From: an uncultured Subdoligranulum sp.
Lineage (GTDB): Bacteria > Bacillota > Clostridia > Oscillospirales > Ruminococcaceae
Direction: 5' to 3'
Length of the DNA stretch: 64,000 nucleotides
Assembly (NCBI GenBank): GCA_945830575.1
Contig: CALZZE010000015.1
Span: forward strand, 1 to 64,000
A model generated the notes under the pieces. That model was not told where the DNA came from, searched no databases, and worked only from the letters and a program-made list of their open reading frames with translations. Made by a program: the position numbers and the translations under genes. This document shows positions 37,068 to 47,844 of the stretch, in pieces; the stretch's first letter is position 1; every line of letters begins with the position of its first letter.

Positions 37068-38605
37068 ACCCCGGCCTCCTTTACAAGATTGGTCATGCGC
37101 AGGCCGACTTCCTCCTTGGTGGCGGAGCGGCCGTCCAGAATCCCGTTGACCCTGCCGCCGCACAGGATGAGGATGCGGTCGCACAGCTCCAGCAGCACGT
37201 CCAGATCCTCGCCCACGTAGATGACGGCAACGCCCTTTTTCTTCTGCTCGTTCAGCAGACGGTAGATGGTGTAGGAGGTGTTGATGTCCAGACCCCGCAC
37301 CGCATAGGCGGTCATCAGCACGATGGGGTCGGCGGCCAGCTCGCGGCCCACCAGCACCTTCTGCACGTTGCCGCCGGACAGACGGGACACCGGGGTGTTC
37401 AGGCTGGGCGTGACAACGCCCAGTTCCTCCCGGATTTCCTCGGCAAGGTCATGGGGGGCTTTGCGGTCCACGATGGGGGAAACGCCCTTGCCGTAGCTTT
37501 TCAGCATCATGTTGTCGGTCATGCCCATGGAGCCGACCAGCCCCATGCCCAGACGGTCCTCCGGCACGAAGGACAGATGGATGCCCGCCTCCCGGATGGC
37601 CTTGGGGGACTTGCCCACCAGCTCCACGGGGGTGTCGCTGTCCGGCGGGAAGAACTCAATTTTAGCGCCCGGCGCGGCGGTCTGCAAGCCGGCGATGGCC
37701 TCCAGCAGCTCCTTCTGGCCGTTGCCGGAAATGCCCGCAATACCCAGAATCTCGCCGCCGAACACATCAAAATCCGCGTTGTCCAGCACGTGGTTGCCCT
37801 CGGGGCCGACCACCGTCAGGTTGCGGATGGCCAGACGGCGCACCGGGTTTTCCGGCACGGGACGGTCGATGTTCAGAACCACCTTCTCGCCCACCATCAT
37901 TTCGGTGAGGATGCTCTCGGTGGCGTTTTTGGTGGCGATGTCGCCCACGTACTCGCCCTTGCGCAGAATGGCCACCCGGTCGGAGATGGACAGCACCTCA
38001 TGCAGCTTGTGGGTGATGATGATGACCGCCTTGCCGTCCGCCTTCATGTTGCGGATGACCGCGAACAGCCGCTCGGTCTCCTGAGGGGTCAGCACCGCCG
38101 TCGGCTCGTCAAGGATCAGGATATCCGCGCCGCGGTACAGCACCTTGACGATCTCCAGCGTCTGTTTCTGGCTCACCGACATTTCATAGACCTTCTGGTC
38201 CAGATCCAGCGCGAACTGGTACTTTTCGCAGATGGCGCGGGCCTTGTCGTGGACCTTGCGCAGGTCGAATTTTTCGCCCTTGTCCATGGACAGCGCGATG
38301 TTCTCGGTGGCGGTGAACACGTCCACCAGCTTGAAATGCTGATGGATCATGCCGATGCCCAGACCCAGCGCGTCACGGGGGGAACGGATGTCCACCGGCT
38401 GATCGTCCACATAGATCTGGCCGCCGTCCGGGTAGTAGATGCCGGCGATCATGTTCATCAGGGTGGTCTTGCCGCTGCCGTTTTCACCCAGCAGCGCCAA
38501 AATTTCACCGCGGCGGACGTTCAGGGAAACGTCCTTGTTGGCAACGACCTCACCAAAGGTTTTGGTGACCCGTTCCAGCCGGATGGCGTTTTGCGGTTGC
38601 GCCAT
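37064..38605 (-). CDS. ABC transporter ATP-binding protein with two ATPase domains
   Basis: GENGSGKTTLMN, LDEPTAVLTP; second domain LSGGNVQKVLVGREL. Confidence 0.93.
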   Translation of the reverse strand: MAQPQNAIRLERVTKTFGEVVANKDVSLNVRRGEILALLGENGSGKTTLMNMIAGIYYPDGGQIYVDDQPVDIRSPRDALGLGIGMIHQHFKLVDVFTATENIALSMDKGEKFDLRKVHDKARAICEKYQFALDLDQKVYEMSVSQKQTLEIVKVLYRGADILILDEPTAVLTPQETERLFAVIRNMKADGKAVIIITHKLHEVLSISDRVAILRKGEYVGDIATKNATESILTEMMVGEKVVLNIDRPVPENPVRRLAIRNLTVVGPEGNHVLDNADFDVFGGEILGIAGISGNGQKELLEAIAGLQTAAPGAKIEFFPPDSDTPVELVGKSPKAIREAGIHLSFVPEDRLGMGLVGSMGMTDNMMLKSYGKGVSPIVDRKAPHDLAEEIREELGVVTPSLNTPVSRLSGGNVQKVLVGRELAADPIVLMTAYAVRGLDINTSYTIYRLLNEQKKKGVAVIYVGEDLDVLLELCDRILILCGGRVNGILDGRSATKEEVGLRMTNLVKEAGV

Positions 38606-38641
38606 AGTGCCAAACTCCTCCTCACATTCTAAAACCAACAT

Positions 38642-38670
38642 AAGGGAAGCCCGGTTTACGGGCTTCCCTT
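38642..38670 (-). other. intercistronic hairpin between SBP and ATPase genes
   Basis: Perfect 12 bp stem AAGGGAAGCCCG/CGGGCTTCCCTT with no T-run. Confidence 0.75.
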
Positions 38671-38689
38671 GTATGGATTTTGGGGTACC

Positions 38690-40024
38690 TTACGCCACGG
38701 GCTCGGCGTCCTCCACGATGCCATCGATGCGCAGAGCGAAGTAGGGAGCGCTGCGCAGGGTGCTCTCGGAGAAGTAGCCATCGGTGATGGCCTCCTTCGT
38801 CTCGCCCTCGTAGACGGCTACCGGCGTGCCGGTGCTGTAATCGTAGTAGGTCAGATCGATGGGCGCAGAGGTGACGGTCTCGCCGCCCACGGTGAAGGTG
38901 GCGGTGTCGAACACGTGCAGGCTGCCGTCCTTCAGAGCGGCCTCGGCGGCGGCAACGGCCTCAGCGGTGCCCTCGGCGCACTCGGGGCCAAGCTCGGTGA
39001 TGGCAACGGCGCCCTCGGAGTAGCCCTTGGACCAGTCGGTGGGAACAGGCTCGCCGTTCGCAATATCGGAGAAGGCTTCCTTGTAGTAGACGCTCCACAC
39101 GTTGGTGGCGGAGGTCAGAGCGGCGGTGGGAGCGGTGGCCAGCATGTCGATGTTGTAGCCGACGGAGTAGCAGATCTTGCCGCCGTCCTTCAGCTTCTGC
39201 ACGGCAGCGGGGGCACCGGTGGAGTCAGCATGCTGGCCCACGATGACGGCGCCGTTGGCGACCAGAGCCTCAGCGGCAGCGCCCTCCTTGGAGATGTCGA
39301 ACCAGGAGTTGGTGTACATGACCTCCATGGTGACGGTGGGGAACACGCTCTTGACGCCCAGATAGAAGGCGGTGTAGCCGGAAACGACCTCCGCGTAGCT
39401 GAAAGCGCCCACATAGCCGATCTTCACGTTGCCGTCGGCGTCAAAGCTTTCGGGCTGGGTCTCAGGGGTCAGCGTACCGGACTCGGTCAGCTCCTTCAGC
39501 TTGAGGCCGGCCACGACGCCGGAGACATAGCGGCTCTCGTAGACAGAGGTGAAAGCGTTCTTGAAGTTGTCCAGGCCGGAGATGGCGGCGAAGTCACCGG
39601 TCATGGAAACGAAGGTGACATCGGGGTACTTCTCGGCAACCTCGACCATGTAGGTCTGATGGCCGTAGGAGTTGGAGAAGATGGCCTGGCAGCCCTGGCC
39701 GACCAGGTCCTCGGCGGCGTCGGCGCAGTCAGAGCTTTCCTCGACCTTGTACTTCCAGATGATCTGGTCGTCAGACATGCCCAGCTCGGCGGCGGCGGCC
39801 TTGATGCCCTCGATGTGGGCGGCGGAATAGCCCTCGGTCTCGTCACCGACCAGGATCACACCGATCTTCAGGTCGCTGGCGTTGCCGCCCTCAGCGGCGG
39901 CCTCGCCGGTGCTTTCGGTGGACGCGGCAGTGGAAGTGGTGGTGGTGGCAGTGGCGCCGCAGGCAGCCATGCTGAACACCATGGCGCAGGACAGAACAAT
40001 GCCCAGCAGTTTTTTCATGTTCAT
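38690..40024 (-). CDS. BMP family ABC transporter substrate-binding lipoprotein
   Basis: Lipobox SMAACGAT; GVILVGDETEGYSAAHIEG. Confidence 0.93.
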   Translation of the reverse strand: MNMKKLLGIVLSCAMVFSMAACGATATTTTSTAASTESTGEAAAEGGNASDLKIGVILVGDETEGYSAAHIEGIKAAAAELGMSDDQIIWKYKVEESSDCADAAEDLVGQGCQAIFSNSYGHQTYMVEVAEKYPDVTFVSMTGDFAAISGLDNFKNAFTSVYESRYVSGVVAGLKLKELTESGTLTPETQPESFDADGNVKIGYVGAFSYAEVVSGYTAFYLGVKSVFPTVTMEVMYTNSWFDISKEGAAAEALVANGAVIVGQHADSTGAPAAVQKLKDGGKICYSVGYNIDMLATAPTAALTSATNVWSVYYKEAFSDIANGEPVPTDWSKGYSEGAVAITELGPECAEGTAEAVAAAEAALKDGSLHVFDTATFTVGGETVTSAPIDLTYYDYSTGTPVAVYEGETKEAITDGYFSESTLRSAPYFALRIDGIVEDAEPVA

Positions 40025-40250
40025 TTCCCTCCATTAAAATTTTACGGTAAAAAATCAAAAACGGGCTATCCGATCGGGACGAACAGCCTCGTTGATGAAT
40101 CCAACATGGTCTATTTTATCGAAAGAGCGCGGGTTTTGCAATGGTTTTTAATATTTTGTAAAAACTTTGTGTAAGAATGGAAAAAGTTATGCCCATGAGG
40201 GGAAATTCCCGGTCAAAGCGCACAATGAAATCCGTCAAAAGTATGACATT

Positions 40251-41609
40251 TCACGATTCCGGCAGGCTGCGGAAGTAACGCAGCGTCAGCGGCAGGGCGA
40301 TGGCAAACACCACGATGTCCGCCAGCGGGCCGGCCATCTGCACGCCCAGCAGCCCGCAGAACCGGGGCAGGAGCAGCAGCGCCGGGATGTAAAAGGCCAG
40401 CTGGCGGCCGAAAATCAGCACCGTGCTGGTGACGGGTCTGCCCACGATCTGAAACAGAATGTTGGCGCTGTTGGCAAAGTTGGCCAGCGGCAGCGCCACG
40501 CAGATGAGACGCAAAGCGGTGCGCCCCACCTCGATGACCTGCGGGTCGTCCCGGAAAATGCCCACCAGCTGCGGCGCGAAGACAATGCCCACCGCCCCGA
40601 AGGCCACCATGCTGAGCATGCTGACCTTCACGGAAAAGGCAAAGGACGCCCGCACCCGGCGCCAGTCCTGCTTGCCGTAGGCGTAGCCGATGACCGGCTG
40701 GCTGCCCTGGTTCATGCCGTTGGACACCGCGTTGGACAGGTACAGCAGCCGGGCGCAGATGCTCATGGCCGCGATGGCAGCGTCACCCCAGCCGCCCGCC
40801 ACGGTGTTCAGCACCACGTTGGCCAGCATGTTGCAGCAGTGGCGGAACAGCGAGGGTGCGCCGGTGGTGAACAGCAGCCGGTACTGCTCCCACCGGCGGG
40901 CCAGCGTGCGTACATCCAGCTGAACGCGGGTGACGCCCTGCAGATAAAATTGCAGGTTGATGACCCAGGACACCATCTGGCTGAGCATGGTGGCCGCCGC
41001 CGCGCCGGCGATGCCCTAGCCGAACCCGAAGATGAACAGCGGGTCCAGCAGCATGTTCAAAATGCCGCCGGAGATCTGGCCCACCATGCTTTCCCGGCTC
41101 AGCCCCTCCGCCCGCAGGCATTGCCCGAAGGCCATGCTGCACGCCGAGAACGGCCCGCCCAGCAGGATGAAAAAGGCGTACTGTCTGGCATAGGGCAGGA
41201 TGGTCTCGGTGGCGCCCAGCATCCGCAGCAGGGGGTCGCCGCCCGCAAAGCAGACTGCCGCCAGCACCACGCCGAAGGCAAAGCTGAGCACAAAGGAGGT
41301 GTTTGCCATGGTCTGGGCGTCCTGCTCCCGCCGGGCGCCCAGCATGCTTGACACCAGCATGGACGCGCCGGTGCCCACCCAAAAGCCCAGCGCCAGCAGC
41401 ACTATGCTGATGGAAAACACCACGCCCACCGCCGCCGTGGCCGAGGTGCCGATCTGCCCCACGAAAAAGGTATCCGCCAGATTGTAGATGCTGGTGATGA
41501 GGGTGGTGACCATGCTGGGCACCGCCAGCGACAAAATCAGCGGCCCCACCGGGGCGGTGGTCATTTTCAGGTATTGCGCGTCATTTTTCTGAAGTTCTGT
41601 CTGTTCCAT
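40251..41609 (-). pseudogene. MATE family efflux transporter interrupted by one in-frame TAG
   Basis: Two same-frame ORFs separated only by TAG (41016-41018): ...LDPLFIFGFG*GIAGAAATMLSQMVSW... Confidence 0.85.
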
Positions 41610-41611
41610 AA

Positions 41612-41645
41612 CACACCAAAAGCGAGGGCGTTTGCAGCGCCCCCG
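41612..41645 (-). terminator. dnaJ terminator
   Basis: GCGGGGGCG ctgcaaa CGCCCTCGC TTTT on the minus strand. Confidence 0.7.
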
Positions 41646-41651
41646 CATGAA

Positions 41652-42809
41652 TCACATAAAGCGGTCTTTCAGATTTTTGAAAAAGCCCTTGCGTTTCTCG
41701 TAATTTTCGTCCTTGAGGGTGGCCTCAAAGGCTTTCAGCGCGTCACGCTGGGTCTTGGTGAGCTTTTTGGGAATTTCCACGTCCACAATGACGTACTGGT
41801 CTCCCCGGCCCCGGCCGTTGAGATACTGGATGCCCTTGCCGCGCAGCCGGAACTTGGTGCCGCTCTGGGTCCCCTCGGGGATGCGCTGGGACACCTTGCC
41901 GTCCACGGTGGGCACCTCGATCTCATCGCCCAGCACCGCCTGCGAGTAGGTAATGGGCACCCGCACCGTCACATCGTAGCCGTCCCGCTCAAACACCGGG
42001 TCCTGCTTGACGGTGATGTGTACAATGACGTCGCCGGAGGGGCCGCCGTTGCTGCCCGCATCGCCCTGACCGCGCAGCGCGATGTTCTGGTCGTCATCGA
42101 TACCGGCGGGAATTTTCACCTCCAGCGTCTTGCGGGTGCCGGTCTTGCCGGTGCCGCGGCAGGTCTTGCAGGGGTTCTGGATGATGGTGCCGCGCCCGCC
42201 GCAGTGGGGGCAGGGCTGCTGGCTCTGCATCACGCCAAAGGGGGTGCGCTGCTGGGTCACCACATAGCCCCGGCCACCGCAGTCCGGGCAGGTCTGGGGG
42301 CTGGTGCCCTTTTCGCAGCCGCTGCCGCCGCAGTCCGGGCAGGTCTGCTGCCGGTTGATGGTAATTTTCTTGCTGGCGCCGTGGGCGGCCTCCTCGAAGG
42401 TCAGGATCACACTGGCCTGAATGTCGTGGCCCTTGCGGGGGGCGTTGGGGTTGGAGCGTGCGCCGCCCCCAAAGCCGCCGAAGCCGCCGCCGAAAATGTC
42501 CCCGAAGATATCGCCCAGATCCACGCCGCCAAAGCCGCCGCCGAAACCGCCGGGGCCGCCCTGACCCGCGCCGTAGTTGGGATCCACACCGGCAAAGCCG
42601 AACTGGTCATACCGGCGGCGCTTGTCCGGGTCGGACAGCACATCGTTGGCCTCGTTGACTTCCTTGAACTTTTCCTCGGCCTCTTTGTCGCCGGGGTTCA
42701 GGTCGGGGTGGTATTTTTTCGCCAGCTTGCGGTAGGCGCTTTTGATCTCGGCATCGCTGGCGTTCTTGCCAATGCCGAGGACCTCATAATAATCGCGTTT
42801 ATCTGCCAT
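41652..42809 (-). CDS. dnaJ: chaperone protein DnaJ
   Basis: J domain (HPD), Gly/Phe region and four CxxCxGxG zinc motifs. Confidence 0.97.
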   Translation of the reverse strand: MADKRDYYEVLGIGKNASDAEIKSAYRKLAKKYHPDLNPGDKEAEEKFKEVNEANDVLSDPDKRRRYDQFGFAGVDPNYGAGQGGPGGFGGGFGGVDLGDIFGDIFGGGFGGFGGGARSNPNAPRKGHDIQASVILTFEEAAHGASKKITINRQQTCPDCGGSGCEKGTSPQTCPDCGGRGYVVTQQRTPFGVMQSQQPCPHCGGRGTIIQNPCKTCRGTGKTGTRKTLEVKIPAGIDDDQNIALRGQGDAGSNGGPSGDVIVHITVKQDPVFERDGYDVTVRVPITYSQAVLGDEIEVPTVDGKVSQRIPEGTQSGTKFRLRGKGIQYLNGRGRGDQYVIVDVEIPKKLTKTQRDALKAFEATLKDENYEKRKGFFKNLKDRFM

Positions 42810-42813
42810 ACAA

Positions 42814-42872
42814 TCACCCTTGCTTAGCCCACATAAGCCGCCGCCGAAGCTCGGCGGCGGCAACATGGGTGA
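42814..42872 (-). other. structured dnaJ 5' region: 11 bp hairpin plus SD-complementary outer stem
   Basis: GCCGCCGCCGA-agc-TCGGCGGCGGC (42837-42861); TCACCC/GGGTGA (42867-42872 with 42814-42819), the latter part of the dnaJ SD. Confidence 0.5.
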
Positions 42873-42951
42873 ATCTTTCTGCTCTGTTTTCCATCATTGT
42901 CGGCTCCCGCCGACCTTTGCAGAGGAAGCGGGCTCGCTTTTCGCTCCGCCC

Positions 42952-42999
42952 TGTGACGCATCGTGCGCCGCACGATCGCACGTCATAGCCGTGCGGGCG

Positions 43000-43004
<5 letters not shown>
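42952..43004 (-). other. 53 nt three-way-junction palindrome overlapping the dnaK stop
   Basis: Minus strand TGTGACGC-C-CGCACG(gctatga)CGTGCG-ATCGTGC(ggc)GCACGAT-GCGTCACA. Confidence 0.7.
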
Positions 43005-44829
<1,825 letters not shown>

Positions 44830-44905
44830 ATTATATACTCCCTTTCAAAATGTGTGTGGGTGTTTTCCTGTTTTCTATGAATACGGCCTGTGGGCCGGAT
44901 TCCCG

Positions 44906-45502
44906 TTATTCGGCCACGACCACCGTGGCGTGGCGGATGATCTTGTCGCCCAGCTTGTAGCCTTTCTGGAAGACCTGCACCACGGTGCCGCTCTCCTTGC
45001 CCTCCACGGGGACCTGCTGGACGGCGTTCATCAGGTTGGGGTCAAATTCCCTGTCCATGGCCTCAATCTCGCTGATGTTCAGCTTTTCCATGGCCTTGGC
45101 GGCTTTATCCAGCGTCATGGTGACGCCCTTTTTGTAGTTTTCATCGGCGCAGGGAGCGTCGGCGGCCATGTTCAGCGTGTCCAGAATGTCCAGAATCTGC
45201 GTCACGGCAAAGGAGACGCCGTCATTGAATTTCTGGTCGGCCTCCCGGGCGCTGCGCTTGCGGAAGTTGTCGTACTCTGCGGCGGTGCGCAGCAGGCGGT
45301 CGTTCAGCTCCTTGGCCTTGTTCTCGGCGGCCTCCGCCTTGGCCTTGGCGCCCTCCAGCTCCTGCTGGAGCTTTTTGCTGTTTCCGAAAATGCCCTTCTT
45401 TTCTTCCTTCTTCTCCGGGGTTTCGGGGGTTTCCGGGGCCGGTGCAGGCTGTTCGGGGGTCTCGGTCTCGGGGGTGGTGTTTTCCTTCTGTTCGGGGTTC
45501 AT
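44906..45502 (-). CDS. grpE: nucleotide exchange factor GrpE
   Basis: EYDNFRKRSAREADQKF; position before dnaK. Confidence 0.95.
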   Translation of the reverse strand: MNPEQKENTTPETETPEQPAPAPETPETPEKKEEKKGIFGNSKKLQQELEGAKAKAEAAENKAKELNDRLLRTAAEYDNFRKRSAREADQKFNDGVSFAVTQILDILDTLNMAADAPCADENYKKGVTMTLDKAAKAMEKLNISEIEAMDREFDPNLMNAVQQVPVEGKESGTVVQVFQKGYKLGDKIIRHATVVVAE

Positions 45503-45516
45503 GCTGTACCTCCTGT

Positions 45517-46530
45517 TTATGCGCTCTGCCCGGCCATACTGTGGCCCAGCTTGGCGGCGAAGTAATCAAGAACGGGGATGACGCGGCGGTAATCCATGCG
45601 GGTGGAGCCAATGAGCGCCACCGTTCCGGTGAGCCCGCCGCCCGCCAGATACCGCTTGCTGACGATGCAGGCCCCCGGCATGGCCGGGTCGGTATCGGTG
45701 CCCAGCTTGGCGGTGATCTTTCCGCCGTCCGGGGCCAGCAGAGCCAGCGCCTCCCGGCTGTCCGAAAAGACCTCCAGCAGCGTGCCCAGATTCTGGCGGA
45801 CGTCCGGCATCTGTGCCAGATACTGCGCGCCCTCCAGATAGGCCTGCGGCTCGGTGGCGACCAGCGCCTGTGCCGCCAGCACAACGGGTGCCAGACGGCG
45901 TCCCGCCGCCATCACCAGACTGGCGATGAGCATGGGATCCATATCCTGCGGCGCCACGAAGGTCAGCCGACTGTTGAGCAGCTGGGCGATCTGGGTGGCG
46001 TCGGTGCGGGTGAGGCCGGTCTCCACCCTGGCCACCCGTGTGCGCACGCCGCCCGCGCTGGTGACTGCCAGCACTGCCGCGGAGTAGCGCCCCACCTGCA
46101 CCACCTCAAAGTGGGCGATGCATAAGTCGGGAGCCTGCGGGGTGGTGATGGCCGCCGCGCAACCCGCCGCCTCGGCCAAGGCCTGTGCGGCGCTGCGGGC
46201 CAGCTTTTCCGGCTCGATGTCCATCTGGTCGAACATGGCGTCGATCTGCGCCTTGTCGGAGTCCGGCAGGGTGGTCGCGCCCGGCGCGGTGAGCAGATGA
46301 TCCAGATAGTAGCGGTACCCTTCTGCGCTGGGGACCCGTCCCGCGCTGGTGTGGGGCTGTTCCAGAAGGCCCAGCCTTGTCAGCGCCGCCATCTCGTTGC
46401 GCAGCGTAGCGCTGGACACCGCCATGTCAAAATAGCTTGCCAGAAGGCCGGAGCCCACCGGCTCGCCATCGGTGGAGTAGAGCGCCACGATGGCTTCAAG
46501 GATCCGTTGCTTGCGGGCGTCCATGGCCAT
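45517..46530 (-). CDS. hrcA: heat-inducible transcription repressor HrcA (start inferred)
   Basis: GEPVGSGLLASYFDMAVSSATLRNEMAALTRLGLLEQPHTSAGRVPS. Confidence 0.95.
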   Translation of the reverse strand: MAMDARKQRILEAIVALYSTDGEPVGSGLLASYFDMAVSSATLRNEMAALTRLGLLEQPHTSAGRVPSAEGYRYYLDHLLTAPGATTLPDSDKAQIDAMFDQMDIEPEKLARSAAQALAEAAGCAAAITTPQAPDLCIAHFEVVQVGRYSAAVLAVTSAGGVRTRVARVETGLTRTDATQIAQLLNSRLTFVAPQDMDPMLIASLVMAAGRRLAPVVLAAQALVATEPQAYLEGAQYLAQMPDVRQNLGTLLEVFSDSREALALLAPDGGKITAKLGTDTDPAMPGACIVSKRYLAGGGLTGTVALIGSTRMDYRRVIPVLDYFAAKLGHSMAGQSA

Positions 46531-46556
46531 GCTGCTCATCTCCTTCGCGAGTTTGT

Positions 46557-46583
46557 TTAGCACTCTTTGCTCCTGAGTGCTAA
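46557..46583. promoter_or_regulatory. CIRCE element (HrcA operator)
   Basis: TTAGCACTC-N9-GAGTGCTAA, perfect arms. Confidence 0.97.
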
Positions 46584-46587
46584 AACC

Positions 46588-46615
46588 ATTATACCCCAAC
46601 TTTGCCGCCTGTCAA
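46588..46615 (-). promoter_or_regulatory. hrcA operon sigma-A promoter
   Basis: TTGACA-16-TATAAT on the minus strand. Confidence 0.8.
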
Positions 46616-46659
46616 GAGGTTTTTCAAAAATCTTTGCAAGTTTAACATTTTGGACACAA

Positions 46660-46696
46660 AACAGGGGAGCCGCCCCCAAACGGCTCCCCCTGCTCC
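46660..46696 (-). terminator. spoVT terminator
   Basis: GGGGGAGCCG tttggggg CGGCTCCCCTGTTTTG on the minus strand. Confidence 0.75.
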
Positions 46697-47239
46697 TCAC
46701 GCTTCCAGCCAGCGGGCCAGAAAGCTGGCCGCCGTGGCGATGGCGTGGACGGTCTCGGCGGCGGGCGGCGCGTCCTTGTCGGTGCCGGACAGCAGCACCC
46801 CGCCCTCCATATCGCCCCCCGCAATGATGGGCGAGGCGCACAGCAGCCGCCGTTCGCCCCGCTCCAGAACTCTGGCACGGCGGGACGGGTCCGCAGGGGC
46901 CACGTACTGGGTGCGCAGCGCCAGCAGACCCTCCAGCTCAGCGCTGATGGCGCGGCCCAGCAGCTCGCTTTTGCCCTGCCCGGTGGCGGCCACCAGCTTT
47001 TCGCGGTCGCACACCATCACGGGGCGGCCAAGGCTTTTGGTCAGCACCTCGGCGTATACCGTTGCCAGCTGCTCCAATCCCATCATGGGGGAATACTTTT
47101 TGAACACCACTTCCCCGTCGGCGGCGGTATAAATTTCCAGCGCGTCCCCCTGCCGGATGCGCTGGGTGCGGCGGATCTCCTTGGGAATGACCACCCGCCC
47201 CAGCTCGTCAATGCGTCTTACGATTCCTGTGGCTTTCAT
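46697..47239 (-). CDS. spoVT: stage V sporulation protein T
   Basis: MKATGIVRRIDELGRVVIPKEIRRTQRIRQGDALEIYT AbrB-type domain plus GAF-like C-terminus. Confidence 0.92.
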   Translation of the reverse strand: MKATGIVRRIDELGRVVIPKEIRRTQRIRQGDALEIYTAADGEVVFKKYSPMMGLEQLATVYAEVLTKSLGRPVMVCDREKLVAATGQGKSELLGRAISAELEGLLALRTQYVAPADPSRRARVLERGERRLLCASPIIAGGDMEGGVLLSGTDKDAPPAAETVHAIATAASFLARWLEA

Positions 47240-47241
47240 AG

Positions 47242-47294
47242 AAAAAACCTCCGTTTTACAGTCTGCTGTGCTGGTAGCATTTGTAAAACGGAGG
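47242..47294 (-). promoter_or_regulatory. spoVT leader hairpin occluding the SD
   Basis: 13 bp perfect stem CCTCCGTTTTACA/TGTAAAACGGAGG, then TTTTTTCT and ATG. Confidence 0.8.
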
Positions 47295-47304
47295 GGTTTT
47301 ATGC
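47275..47304 (-). promoter_or_regulatory. candidate sigma-G-like spoVT promoter
   Basis: GCATA(47304-47300)-18-AATGCTA(47281-47275). Confidence 0.4.
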
Positions 47305-47314
47305 AGGGTTTTGG

Positions 47315-47343
47315 TTGCGGTCTGCGCAATTTGGCTTTATAAT
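47315..47343 (+). promoter_or_regulatory. NUDIX gene promoter
   Basis: TTGCGG-17-TATAAT. Confidence 0.7.
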
Positions 47344-47364
47344 GGTGGAAAAGGAGGGTCTGCC

Positions 47365-47844
47365 ATGCTGCAAACCACATTGTGCTATCTGGAAAAGGAC
47401 GGGCAGTATCTCATGCTGCACCGGGTCAAAAAGAAAAACGACGTGAACCACGACAAATGGATCGGCGTGGGCGGCAAGTTCGAGCCGGGCGAGGACGCGC
47501 TGGCCTGCGCTTTGCGGGAGGTGCGCGAGGAGACCGGCCTGACGATGCAGTCGCCCCGTTACCGGGGCGTGGTGGATTTCACCTGTGACCCGTGGCCGCC
47601 GGAGCAGATGCATCTGTTCACCTGCACGGAATTTTCCGGCGAACTGACGGACTGCGCCGAGGGCACGCTGGAATGGGTGGACAAGGACAGGGTGTGCGGC
47701 CTGCCCATCTGGGAGGGAGACAAGCTGTTTTTTGAGCTGCTCAACCAAAACGCGCCGTTTTTCCATCTGGAGCTGTTCTACGCGGGGGATACGCTGCGCC
47801 GGGCGGTGCTGGACGGGAAGGAGCTTATCCCCGCAGAGCGCTGA
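47365..47844 (+). CDS. NUDIX hydrolase (8-oxo-dGTP diphosphatase-like)
   Basis: GGKFEPGEDALACALREVREETGL Nudix box. Confidence 0.92.
   Translation: MLQTTLCYLEKDGQYLMLHRVKKKNDVNHDKWIGVGGKFEPGEDALACALREVREETGLTMQSPRYRGVVDFTCDPWPPEQMHLFTCTEFSGELTDCAEGTLEWVDKDRVCGLPIWEGDKLFFELLNQNAPFFHLELFYAGDTLRRAVLDGKELIPAER

Noticed and set aside
40025-40200. Possible purine riboswitch upstream of the BMP lipoprotein operon
   Set aside because: No recognisable purine-aptamer core; only a TTGCAA-17-TAAAAT promoter and a weak GGCT...AGCC hairpin.
42440-42590. CCGCC-rich tandem-looking tract
   Set aside because: Encodes the Gly/Phe-rich region of DnaJ.
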